In this document: one piece after another, positions 51,125-58,862 of the stretch | Layout: each line of letters opens with the position of its first letter | How positions within the stretch are numbered: position 1 is the stretch's first letter | Notes under the pieces: generated by a model | What the model saw: only the letters and a program-made list of their open reading frames with translations | What the model was told of the DNA's origin: nothing | The model's database searches: none | Assembly: GCA_937891825.1 (NCBI GenBank) | Contig: CALAHN010000089.1 | Span: forward strand, 118,488-182,487 | From: an uncultured Alphaproteobacteria bacterium | GTDB lineage: Bacteria; Pseudomonadota; Alphaproteobacteria; Bin95 | Direction: 5' to 3' | DNA: 64,000 nt | Made by a program: the position numbers and the translations under genes

Positions 51125-52381
51125 ATGAGCGAACCTAAATCCGAGTTTCTCCGCGCAATGACGGCGCGCGGTTTCATGCACCAGTGTACCGCGTTCGACG
51201 CGCTCGATGAAATGGCCGCCGGGCCTAAGCCCATGGCCGGCTATATCGGTTTCGACTGCACCGCCGACAGCTTGCATGTCGGCAGTCTCGTGCAGATCAT
51301 GATGCTGCGGTGGCTGCAACGGACCGGGCACAAGCCCATCGTGTTGATGGGCGGCGGCACGACAAAGATCGGCGACCCATCCGGCAAGGACGAAGCCCGG
51401 CAGTTGATTACGCCGGAGACGATTCAGAAGAACATGGCCGGCATTCGCGTGGTCTTCGAGAAGTTTCTGACGTTCGGCGACGGGCCGACCGATGCGATCA
51501 TGGTCGATAATGCCGATTGGCTCGACTCCCTCGCTTATATTCCGCTGTTGCGGGATGTCGGGCGGCATTTCTCGGTCAACCGGATGCTGACGATGGAGAG
51601 CGTCAAACTCAGGCTGGAGCGCGATCAGCCGCTGTCGTTCCTGGAATTCAATTACATGGTGCTCCAAGCCTATGATTTCGCGGAATTGGCCCGGCGCTAT
51701 GGCTGCGCGCTGCAAATGGGCGGCTCCGATCAATGGGGCAATATTGTCATGGGGGCGGACCTGGCCCGGCGCATGGACGGGGCGGAAGTCTTCGGCCTGA
51801 CGACGCCGCTGATCACGCTCGCGAGCGGCGCCAAAATGGGCAAGACCGCAGCCGGCGCGATCTGGCTGAACGAGGACCGGCTGAGCGCCTACGACTACTG
51901 GCAGTTCTGGCGCAATGTCGCCGACGGCGATGTCGGCCGCTTTCTGCGTCTCTTCACAGATCTGCCGCTTGCGGAAATCGCCCGGCTCGAAGCCCTGCCG
52001 GATGCCGAAATCAACGAAGCGAAGAAAGTGCTCGCGACCGAGGCGACCGCCATGGCGCACGGCCAGGCGGTGGCCGACCAGGCGGCTGAAACCGCGCGCC
52101 GGGCGTTTGAGTTGAACGCAAGCGACGCCGACCTCCCGTCGGTCGCGCTGCCGAAAGCCGACATGGCGGCGGGCCTGCCGGCTTATGAGGCGCTCCGCCT
52201 CGCCGGGCTGGTTGCGTCAAACGGCGAGGGCCGACGCCTGATCAAGGGCGGCGGCGCGCGGCTGAACGATCAGGTCATCAGGACCGACGACCAGATCATC
52301 GGCCTTGCCGATCTCGGGGAGAGCGGAGGCGTCAAGCTATCGGCCGGCAAGAAGCGCCATGTGCTGCTGCGTCCTGCGTGA
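51125..52381 (+). CDS. tyrS: Tyrosyl-tRNA synthetase
   Basis: The 418-residue class I synthetase has the HIGH-like [20 protein letters not shown], the tyrosine pocket ([24 protein letters not shown]), the KMSKS-like [17 protein letters not shown] (KMGKT), and a C-terminal S4-type RNA-binding domain (about 350-415, ending [12 protein letters not shown]). The start chosen is the ATG at 51125 ([17 protein letters not shown]); an ATG at 51077 would add 16 residues. The frame upstream is antisense to anmK. Confidence 0.97.
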   Translation: MSEPKSEFLRAMTARGFMHQCTAFDALDEMAAGPKPMAGYIGFDCTADSLHVGSLVQIMMLRWLQRTGHKPIVLMGGGTTKIGDPSGKDEARQLITPETIQKNMAGIRVVFEKFLTFGDGPTDAIMVDNADWLDSLAYIPLLRDVGRHFSVNRMLTMESVKLRLERDQPLSFLEFNYMVLQAYDFAELARRYGCALQMGGSDQWGNIVMGADLARRMDGAEVFGLTTPLITLASGAKMGKTAAGAIWLNEDRLSAYDYWQFWRNVADGDVGRFLRLFTDLPLAEIARLEALPDAEINEAKKVLATEATAMAHGQAVADQAAETARRAFELNASDADLPSVALPKADMAAGLPAYEALRLAGLVASNGEGRRLIKGGGARLNDQVIRTDDQIIGLADLGESGGVKLSAGKKRHVLLRPA

Positions 52382-52419
52382 CAGGGCAGGTCGCCTGATT
52401 GGCCATTAGGCAGCTCGAT

Positions 52420-52899
52420 CTAACGCCGAGTTGGGGACAGGTCGATCGGGATTCCGGGCTCGCGCTTGGCTGTCCGGATAACGGGGAACGTCGTGACGCG
52501 CACCACGTCCTTGGCGCCCGTCAGGCGCTGGGTGATGGCGTTCTCGTGGGCGGTATCGTGGGCGACGATGCGGAGCAGGAAGTCGCCGCCGCCTCTGACC
52601 ATGTGGCATTCCCGGACTTCTTCCCAACTCGACGCTGTCGCTTCAAATGCCTGAAGCCGGTCGAGCGCCTGGCTTTCCAACCCGACCAGCGCGTAAAGCT
52701 CGGCTTCGTAGCCGAGCATCGTCGGATCGATGTCGGCGTGGTAGCCGCGGATGTAGCCCTCGTCCTCAAGGCTGCGAAGCCGGCGCAGGCAGGGCGGGGG
52801 CGAGATTCCCGCATTGGCGGCCAATTCGACATTCGTCATGCGTCCATTGGCCTGCAGGTCCGACAGGAGCTGTCGATTGATTCGGTCGAGTTTCGTCAT
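52420..52899 (-). CDS. Lrp/AsnC-family transcriptional regulator
   Basis: The 159-residue protein has the Lrp start MTKLDRINRQLLSDLQANGR, the helix-turn-helix (NVELAANAGISPPPCLRRLR), LEDEGYIRGYHADIDPTMLG, and a RAM ligand-binding domain (about 65-145: VRECHMVRGGGDFLLRIVAH). Lrp-type proteins sense amino acids and control their metabolism. The start at 52899 has GGGAGGG upstream; the ORF track begins 77 codons too early. It is divergent from trxB, the lrp-trxB-lsrB order I recall from Rhizobiales, where it is transcribed away from trxB as here. Confidence 0.95.
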   Translation of the reverse strand: MTKLDRINRQLLSDLQANGRMTNVELAANAGISPPPCLRRLRSLEDEGYIRGYHADIDPTMLGYEAELYALVGLESQALDRLQAFEATASSWEEVRECHMVRGGGDFLLRIVAHDTAHENAITQRLTGAKDVVRVTTFPVIRTAKREPGIPIDLSPTRR

Positions 52900-53062
52900 T
52901 TCAAGCCCTCCCACGCAACGCCGCGCTGATTCCGCGCGGTCTTGTGCAACAATGTTACATGAAATTGATAGTGCATGCACAGTCGGTTGGCGTAGTGGGC
53001 GAAGCGGCCTATTTCCGGCTAAGATATTTTTTCGTGCATGCCGATTCGAGAGGACCTCCGAT

Positions 53063-54031
53063 ATGACCATGGAGCACACGACCCGCGTTCTGATCATCGG
53101 GTCGGGGCCGGCAGGGTACACGGCCGCCATCTATGCGGCGCGCGCCGGTCTGGAGCCGCTGATGGCGCAGGGCCTCGCCCCGGGCGGGCAGTTGACGATC
53201 ACGACGGACGTTGAAAACTACCCCGGATTTGCAGACGTTATTCAAGGCCCGTGGCTGATGGACCAGATGCGCGAGCAGGCTGAAAAGGTCGGCGCGCGGA
53301 TGGTCTTCGATACGATCGCCTCGGTCGATTTCACGAGGCGGCCGTTTGTCTGCCTGGGCGACAGCGGCGACCGGTTCGTCGCCGACAGCGTCATCATCGC
53401 GACGGGCGCGGAAGCGCGCTGGCTCGGTCTGGAGAGCGAGCAGAAATTCCAGGGCTTCGGCGTTTCAGCCTGCGCCACCTGCGACGGGTTTTTCTTCCGC
53501 GGCAAGGACGTCGTGGTCATCGGCGGCGGCAATACCGCCGTCGAGGAAGCGCTCTACCTGACTAATCACGCGGCCAAGGTGACGGTCGTGCATCGCCGGG
53601 ATGAATTTCGGGCCGAAAAGATTCTTCAAGACCGTCTGTTCCGGCATCCCAAGATCAAGGTGATCTGGAACAGCGTGCTGCATGAGGTCAAAGGCGATTC
53701 GGACCCCCTGGGCGTCACCGGCGTCAGGCTACGCGACGTCCGGACGGAAGCATTGACCGATCTCGACGTCCACGGCGTGTTTATCGCCATCGGGCATCGC
53801 CCCAACACAGATGTCTTCAAGGGTCATATCGACCTTGATGACGAGGGCTACATCGCGCCCCTGGACGCATCGACCCGGACAAACGTGCCGGGCGTCTTCG
53901 CCGCCGGCGATGTCCGGGACAAGATTTACCGCCAGGCAGTCACGGCGGCCGGCATGGGCTGCATGGCGGCGCTCGACGCCAATCAGTGGCTCGCCGAGAT
54001 GGAGGACGTCGCCAGCGTCGCGGCTGAATGA
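53063..54031 (+). CDS. trxB: Thioredoxin reductase
   Basis: The 322-residue flavoenzyme reduces thioredoxin with NADPH. It has the FAD-binding RVLIIGSGPAGYTAAIYAAR, APGGQLTITTDVENYPGF, the redox-active disulfide SACATCDGFFF (CATC), the NADPH-binding VVVIGGGNTAVEEALYL, and the C-terminal FAAGDVRDKIYRQAVTAAG. Start ATG 53063 follows GAGAGGA. The downstream LysR gene overlaps its stop (ATGA), so redox maintenance and the regulator are translationally coupled. Confidence 0.97.
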   Translation: MTMEHTTRVLIIGSGPAGYTAAIYAARAGLEPLMAQGLAPGGQLTITTDVENYPGFADVIQGPWLMDQMREQAEKVGARMVFDTIASVDFTRRPFVCLGDSGDRFVADSVIIATGAEARWLGLESEQKFQGFGVSACATCDGFFFRGKDVVVIGGGNTAVEEALYLTNHAAKVTVVHRRDEFRAEKILQDRLFRHPKIKVIWNSVLHEVKGDSDPLGVTGVRLRDVRTEALTDLDVHGVFIAIGHRPNTDVFKGHIDLDDEGYIAPLDASTRTNVPGVFAAGDVRDKIYRQAVTAAGMGCMAALDANQWLAEMEDVASVAAE

Positions 54032-54996
54032 AGTCCCGCATGGATTGGGACAAGCTCCGGGTGTTTCACGCGGTCGCGGATGCCGGCAGCTTCACCCACG
54101 CGGGCGAATCGCTCGGGCTTTCGCAGTCGGCCGTCTCGCGCCAGGTGCATGCGCTTGAGGAAAGCCTTGCGGTGATGCTGTTCCACCGCCATGCCCGCGG
54201 CCTGATCCTGACGGAGCAGGGCGACCTGCTTTATCGCAGCGTCCACGACGTGTTTCATCGCCTGTCGATGACCGAAGCGATGCTGACCGATTCGAAGGAC
54301 CGGCCGGAAGGCCCCTTGAAAATCACCACGACTGTCGCCTTTGGGTCGACTTGGCTGACCCGGGTCATCCGGCGGTTCATTGACGACTATCCTGGTATCG
54401 ACGTCAGCTTGGCGCTGGCCGATTCCGATCTCGACATCACCATGCGCGAGGCGGATTGCGCCATTCGTTTTGCAATGCCGACCCGTCCGGACCTGATCCA
54501 GCGCCATCTCCGCCAAATCCGATCCCGCCTCTATGCATCGCCCGAATATCTGCGGACGCACGGCATGCCGCAGTCCATCGAGGATATCGATGGCCACGTC
54601 ATCGTCTTTGGCGAGGATAGTCCGGCGCCGTCGCCGACGATCAACTGGGTGATGAAGCTTCGGGTTGCGGATCAGCCGCTGCGTCCGGTCCTGCGCGTGA
54701 ACAATATCTACGGGATGTATCGCGCCGCTGCCTCCGGGCTCGGCGTCGCGCCGCTGCCGAGCTATATGGCGCGCCTGAGCTCCGACCTGGTGCATGTCTT
54801 GCCCGATGTCGTTGGACCGGAAGCAGATATGTACTTCGTTTATCCCGAAGAATTGCGGGAATCGAAGCGGATCATCGTGTTTCGTGAGTTTTTAATACGC
54901 AGTCTGAACGAAGCTTGGGCATCGCCGCCAGCGCGCGAGAAGCCGGCGCGAGAGCCAGCGGCCGCGTTCGCCGTGGGCGATGTGACGGCATCGTGA
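54028..54996 (+). CDS. LysR-family regulator, LsrB/VtlR-like
   Basis: The 322-residue protein has the LysR helix-turn-helix (MDWDKLRVFHAVADAGSFTH, then SLGLSQSAVSRQVHALEESL) and LFHRHARGLILTEQGDLLYR, with a type 2 periplasmic-binding effector domain (about 95-300). These segments closely match what I recall of Sinorhizobium LsrB and Brucella VtlR, which regulate redox, envelope and AbcR small RNA genes and sit downstream of trxB. The last 30 residues are an Ala/Pro-rich extension. A probable sRNA gene lies immediately downstream. The assignment rests on recall plus synteny. Confidence 0.88.
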   Translation: MKSRMDWDKLRVFHAVADAGSFTHAGESLGLSQSAVSRQVHALEESLAVMLFHRHARGLILTEQGDLLYRSVHDVFHRLSMTEAMLTDSKDRPEGPLKITTTVAFGSTWLTRVIRRFIDDYPGIDVSLALADSDLDITMREADCAIRFAMPTRPDLIQRHLRQIRSRLYASPEYLRTHGMPQSIEDIDGHVIVFGEDSPAPSPTINWVMKLRVADQPLRPVLRVNNIYGMYRAAASGLGVAPLPSYMARLSSDLVHVLPDVVGPEADMYFVYPEELRESKRIIVFREFLIRSLNEAWASPPAREKPAREPAAAFAVGDVTAS

Positions 54997-55050
54997 CGGA
55001 AGTTTGGTTCAGTTATGCAGTTTTTGCAGGTCTCCCAAGCTTTTAATGAA

Positions 55051-55080
55051 TTGGCGCACGGCCGGTTGTCTCCCTATCTT
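55051..55080 (+). promoter_or_regulatory. Candidate promoter of the AbcR-like sRNA
   Basis: TTGGCG (55051-55056), then 17-18 bases, then CTATCT/TATCTT (55074-55080), fits an alphaproteobacterial sigma-70 promoter and would start RNA near 55087. A repeated GCAG/TTGCAG region at 55017-55030 just upstream could hold the LysR site. Confidence 0.4.
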
Positions 55081-55086
55081 AGGGTC

Positions 55087-55205
55087 AGATTGCTTCGGCG
55101 ATTTAGGGATCGTGCTGCCGCTTTTGTGAGCAGCCTTTCCTGGACGTCTCCCAGACGTTAGCCTCCCTGTTCAGCTTCGCCGGGCTTTAAGCCCGGCTTT
55201 TTTTT
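55087..55205 (+). ncRNA. Putative trans-acting small RNA, AbcR (alpha-r15)-like
   Basis: A stretch of about 119 nt downstream of the LsrB-like gene has no ORF but folds well. It contains a UUCG-capped hairpin (ATTGC-TTCG-GCGAT), a second hairpin (GCTGC...GCAGC), and a third, ACGTC-TCCCA-GACGT, that presents CCC in its loop. A single-stranded GCCTCCCTG follows, then a textbook terminator. C-rich anti-Shine-Dalgarno loops, size, three-hairpin shape and position next to lsrB/vtlR match AbcR sRNAs, which silence ABC transporter mRNAs. The RNA start and family membership are inferred, not shown. Confidence 0.6.
55179..55205 (+). terminator. Strong rho-independent terminator
   Basis: GCCGGGCTT and AAGCCCGGC pair over 9 bp with a single-base loop in the minimal fold, followed by eight Ts (55198-55205). 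It ends the putative sRNA and any read-through from trxB-lsrB. It is the clearest terminator in the window. Confidence 0.93.
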
Positions 55206-55289
55206 GCCCAATCGCCAGCGGGGATTTCAACCGTCCTTAACCATGATCGCGCTATTCAGCGGCAGTGAACACGCGGCGGCGAGGCGAGG

Positions 55290-56366
55290 GTGGCAAAGAC
55301 AGCGCTGATTACGGGCATTGGCGGACAGGACGGGGCCTATCTCGCCCGCCTGCTGCTGGACAAAGGTTACCGGGTGGTTGGGTTCGCTCGCCGCTCGACG
55401 GTCGATAACCTCGTCCGGATCAAGGATCTGGTCGGCGAGCGCCACGACGAGGATGCCGCCTGCAAGATCATCTACGGCGATCTGACGGACAGTCCGTCGC
55501 TCTACCGGGTATTGCAGGATGTACGCCCCGACGAGATCTACAATCTCGCGGCGCAATCCCATGTCCATGCGAGCTTCGAAGCGCCGGAGTATACCGCCAA
55601 TGTGGATGGGCTCGGCGTCCTCAGGCTGCTTGAGGCGATGCGGACGCTCGGTCTCGACCGGACCCGTTTCTATCAGGCCTCAACCTCGGAACTGTATGGC
55701 GACGCGCCGCCGCCGCAATCCGAGACCACGCCGTTCCGGCCGCGCTCGCCCTATGCCGCGGCGAAGCTCTATGCCTATTGGACGGTTCGGACGTACCGCG
55801 AGGGCTACGGCATGCATGCGTCCAACGGCATTCTCTTCAATCATGAAAGCCCGCTTCGCGGCCAGGACTTCGTCACCCGCAAGATCACCCTGGCCGCAGC
55901 CCGTATCGCCTATGGCGACCGGACGCCATTGGCGCTCGGCAATCTGGACGCTGTCCGGGATTGGGGTCATGCCCGCGATTATGTGGAGGGCATGTGGCGC
56001 ATGCTGCAGCAGGATGCGGCTGACGACTACGTCCTCGCGACCGGCGTTGCGACGACAGTCAGGGCGTTCTGCGATGCGGCGTTTCGGGCGGCTGGCATTG
56101 TCCTGGCCTGGGAAAACGCCGGCGTCGACGAAATCGGGCGCGATATCGCGACCGGCGCGATCCTGGTCGAGGTCAATCCAGCCTATTTCCGACCGGCGGA
56201 GGTCGAACGCCTGACCGGCGATCCAAGCAAGGCGATGCGCGTCCTTGGATGGCGGCCGGCGACGGGCGTCGAGGAACTGGCGGCCGAGATGACTCAAACG
56301 GACCTGGCGGCCTATGCGCCGAAGGCCGCGCCGCGCGCGCGGCTGACCCTGGGAGCAGCGGAATGA
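55290..56366 (+). CDS. gmd: GDP-mannose 4,6-dehydratase
   Basis: Gmd converts GDP-mannose to GDP-4-keto-6-deoxymannose. The 358-residue extended SDR has [20 protein letters not shown] (NADP binding), [20 protein letters not shown], the catalytic [19 protein letters not shown] with [10 protein letters not shown] (Tyr-x-x-x-Lys), and [17 protein letters not shown]. The start is GTG 55290 after GGCGAGG. Its TGA overlaps the fcl ATG (ATGA). With fcl this makes GDP-fucose or a related deoxysugar nucleotide for surface polysaccharide; no glycosyltransferases are nearby. Confidence 0.95.
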   Translation: MAKTALITGIGGQDGAYLARLLLDKGYRVVGFARRSTVDNLVRIKDLVGERHDEDAACKIIYGDLTDSPSLYRVLQDVRPDEIYNLAAQSHVHASFEAPEYTANVDGLGVLRLLEAMRTLGLDRTRFYQASTSELYGDAPPPQSETTPFRPRSPYAAAKLYAYWTVRTYREGYGMHASNGILFNHESPLRGQDFVTRKITLAAARIAYGDRTPLALGNLDAVRDWGHARDYVEGMWRMLQQDAADDYVLATGVATTVRAFCDAAFRAAGIVLAWENAGVDEIGRDIATGAILVEVNPAYFRPAEVERLTGDPSKAMRVLGWRPATGVEELAAEMTQTDLAAYAPKAAPRARLTLGAAE

Positions 56367-57334
56367 GCAAGGATATCTATACGCTGGAGGGCCAGCGGAT
56401 CTGGGTCGCGGGGCATCGCGGCATGGTCGGCGCTGCCCTGGTTCGACGTCTTGCGATGGAGGGCGCGGAAATCCTGGCGATCAGCCGCACCGGGCTCGAC
56501 CTTCGTCGCCAGAAGGATGTCGAGGGCTGGATTGCCGCCAACAAGCCAGATGTCGTTGTGCTTGCGGCGGCGACGGTCGGCGGCATCGGGGCCAATGCGG
56601 CGCGGCCGGCCGAATTTCTCTACGACAATCTGGCGATCGCCCAGAATGTGATCGATGGGTCGTGGCGCGCTGGCGTCGAACGGCTGCTGTTCCTCGGCTC
56701 CAGTTGCATCTATCCGAAATTCGCTCCGCAGCCGATCCCGGAATCGGCCCTGCTCACCGGACCGCTTGAACCGACCAACGAAGCCTATGCGATCGCGAAG
56801 ATCGCCGGCCTGAAGATGGTTGAGGCATACCGGACGCAATATGGCGCGCGCTATATCAGCGCCATGCCGACGAACCTCTATGGCCCTGGCGACAAGTTCG
56901 ACGAAGCGGCAGGCCATGTCGCGCCGTCGCTGATGCTGCGCATGGTGCGGGCGAAGCTCGCGGGCGCGCCGTCCGTCGTCGTTTGGGGATCGGGCGAGCC
57001 GCGCCGGGAGTTTCTGCATGTCCACGATCTGGCGGAGGCATGCGCCCTGATGCTGCGCCGCTATGACGAGAGCGGGCCATTGAACATCGGCGGCGGCGAC
57101 GAAGTCTCGATTCGCGGACTGGCGCGGACGATTGCGCGGGTCGTGGGCTATCAGGGCGAGATCGTGTTCGACGCTTCGAAGCCGGACGGGACGCCCCGGA
57201 AACTGCTCGATTCCTCGAGGGTCTATGCGCTCGGCTGGCGTCCGAACTATGAACTCGAGGCTGGGCTCCGGGATGCCTATTTCTGGCTCCAAAGCCAGCG
57301 CAGCGACCTGTGGGACGCTGCCTGCGTCGCGTGA
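56363..57334 (+). CDS. fcl: GDP-L-fucose synthase
   Basis: The 323-residue epimerase-reductase completes GDP-L-fucose synthesis from the Gmd product. Signatures are [40 protein letters not shown], the Ser region [34 protein letters not shown] (Tyr-x-x-x-Lys) and [13 protein letters not shown]. The ORF track starts inside gmd; ATG 56363 in the ATGA overlap is correct. It is convergent with the GMP/PMI gene, and a palindrome overlaps that gene's stop. Confidence 0.95.
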   Translation: MSKDIYTLEGQRIWVAGHRGMVGAALVRRLAMEGAEILAISRTGLDLRRQKDVEGWIAANKPDVVVLAAATVGGIGANAARPAEFLYDNLAIAQNVIDGSWRAGVERLLFLGSSCIYPKFAPQPIPESALLTGPLEPTNEAYAIAKIAGLKMVEAYRTQYGARYISAMPTNLYGPGDKFDEAAGHVAPSLMLRMVRAKLAGAPSVVVWGSGEPRREFLHVHDLAEACALMLRRYDESGPLNIGGGDEVSIRGLARTIARVVGYQGEIVFDASKPDGTPRKLLDSSRVYALGWRPNYELEAGLRDAYFWLQSQRSDLWDAACVA

Positions 57335-57354
57335 CGGTCGGCTCGCTAGAAGCC

Positions 57355-57371
57355 TGAAGCGCAGCGCTTCA
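57355..57371. terminator. Palindrome between fcl and the GMP/PMI gene
   Basis: TGAAGCGC-A-GCGCTTCA is a perfect odd-length palindrome lying between the convergent genes and covering the TGA of the reverse gene. It may act as a bidirectional terminator, though no T-tract follows on either side. Confidence 0.4.
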
Positions 57372-58727
57372 AGCGTCGCGCTGGTAGGGATCGTCCAGCC
57401 GCATGATATCGTCTTCCCCGAGATAAGCGCCCGATTGCACTTCGATCAACTCAACCGGGATCTTGCCGGGATTGGCGAGCCTGTGTGCGGCGCCGAGCGG
57501 CAGATAAGCCGCCTCGTTCTCCATCAGAAGCCGCGTTTCCGCGCCGACCGTAACTTCGGCGGTTCCCGCGACCACGACCCAATGCTCCGCGCGATGATGA
57601 TGCTTCTGCAAGGAGGTCGCGCCGCCCGGTTTCACGGTGATGCGCTTCACCTGATAGCGATCTCCAGCGGCCAGGCGTTTGAATTGCCCCCACGGGCGAT
57701 GCTCCATCGGATGGGCATTGGCTTCCGGGCGGTTTGTCTGCGCCAGGCGCGCACTCAGCATACGGGCCGCGCCCGGCGCTTTCATGTTCGCCACGAGGAT
57801 CGCATCGTCGGTCACGATGACCGCCAGGTCCTGAACGCCGGAGAGGGTCGTCAGGCGGTCGGGCGACCGGACATAGCAATTGGCCGATTCGAGAAGGATC
57901 GCATCGCCTTCCGCGATATTGCCGTCGGCGTCCTGGGCGTCGCGGCGGGCGGCATGCAGTTCCGGCCAGTCGCGGGCCAGAACCGGCGTGAAGTCAATCG
58001 CCTGGATGTTGAGGCCGTCCTGGGCGGCGTCCAGCAGTCGCTGAAAGTCGATTTCAGGCGCCGACGCGGTCGTGGCGGCGTCGAGCCGCAGGAAATCCAG
58101 GTCGGCCCGCGCTTGGGCGACGGCGCGGCGGGCGCATGCCCCTAGCTCGGGGCTTACGGCGTCGATCAAAGCCTGAAGCTTGCTCGCCTTGGCCAGCAGC
58201 CAGCCAGCATCGACCAGGCCATCGGCATAGGCCCGCCTGTGCTTCAGCCAGGGCCGGGCAGGGGCCGCAAAGGTGACGATGTCGCTGGCGGCCGCGAGCG
58301 GCAGCGCTGCCGAGACGGCGCGTCGGAATGCCCCGGCATCGGCTTTCCTGACGGCCTGGTCGCCCGGCGCAATTAGCACGATGGCTTCCGGTTCCACGGT
58401 TTCCTGCCACGCGAGCGCGAACGCCGTTGCGGCGAGCGCGCCTCGGCTCGCGGGCTCCAGAATAATTGCTTCGGGCGTGACGCCGATGTCCGCAAGCTGT
58501 TGCGCCGCCAGGAAGCGGTGCTGGGCCTGTGCGACGACGATTGGCGGGCCAAACAGATCGGCCGAAGCGAGAGAACGCGCGGCTTCCTGCAAGGGTGAGC
58601 GGTCGCCGAATATCGGCTGCAAGTGGCTCGGCGCCTGGCCGCGCGCCAGCGGCCAGAGGCCGCCGCCGTCTGTCCCCGATAGAATGATTGGCCGGACGCG
58701 CATGGCCCTTGCGTCATGGTGTTGCAT
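57369..58727 (-). CDS. Mannose-1-phosphate guanylyltransferase / mannose-6-phosphate isomerase-like, with altered signature
   Basis: The 452-residue protein has the two-domain layout of AlgA/XanB/ManC. The C-terminal cupin (about 335-445) is intact, with the metal-binding QKHHHRAEHWVVVAGTAEVT and RPWGQFKRL before it. The N-terminal transferase domain starts PIILSGTDGGGLWPLARGQA where the family has GGSGTRLWPLSR, so the nucleotide-binding Arg is replaced. The following PKQF motif reads PSHL. ILEPASRGALAATAFAL and VLIAPGDQAV remain. The gene logically supplies GDP-mannose to gmd-fcl, but transferase activity is doubtful. ATG 58703 is an alternative start. Confidence 0.85.
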   Translation of the reverse strand: MQHHDARAMRVRPIILSGTDGGGLWPLARGQAPSHLQPIFGDRSPLQEAARSLASADLFGPPIVVAQAQHRFLAAQQLADIGVTPEAIILEPASRGALAATAFALAWQETVEPEAIVLIAPGDQAVRKADAGAFRRAVSAALPLAAASDIVTFAAPARPWLKHRRAYADGLVDAGWLLAKASKLQALIDAVSPELGACARRAVAQARADLDFLRLDAATTASAPEIDFQRLLDAAQDGLNIQAIDFTPVLARDWPELHAARRDAQDADGNIAEGDAILLESANCYVRSPDRLTTLSGVQDLAVIVTDDAILVANMKAPGAARMLSARLAQTNRPEANAHPMEHRPWGQFKRLAAGDRYQVKRITVKPGGATSLQKHHHRAEHWVVVAGTAEVTVGAETRLLMENEAAYLPLGAAHRLANPGKIPVELIEVQSGAYLGEDDIMRLDDPYQRDA

Positions 58728-58754
58728 GAAGCCGTTTTTACAGCGCCGTGGTTA

Positions 58755-58777
58755 AAAGTCCCTTTCAGGAGGACTTT
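58755..58777. promoter_or_regulatory. Inverted repeat upstream of the TRAP permease gene
   Basis: AAAGTCC and GGACTTT flank nine bases in the divergent region between the GMP/PMI gene and the TRAP permease. It could be an operator or part of a leader; no family is recognised. Confidence 0.3.
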
Positions 58778-58817
58778 CTAACTGGCGCGGACGCCTTCAT
58801 AATGGGGGCAATATGAA

Positions 58818-58844
58818 AAGCGTCCGCTACACGGCAGGACGCTT
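58818..58844 (+). promoter_or_regulatory. Leader hairpin before the TRAP permease gene
   Basis: AAGCGTCC and GGACGCTT form 8-bp arms around an 11-base loop, ending 6 bases before the GGGAGCG ribosome binding site. The position suggests a regulatory hairpin or operator. Confidence 0.35.
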
Positions 58845-58862
58845 GAACCTAGGGAGCGTCAA

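Noticed and set aside
51041-52060. 340-codon 5' extension of anmK through tyrS antisense
   Set aside because: AnmK family proteins begin at [12 protein letters not shown]-like sequence; the extension is antisense to tyrS.
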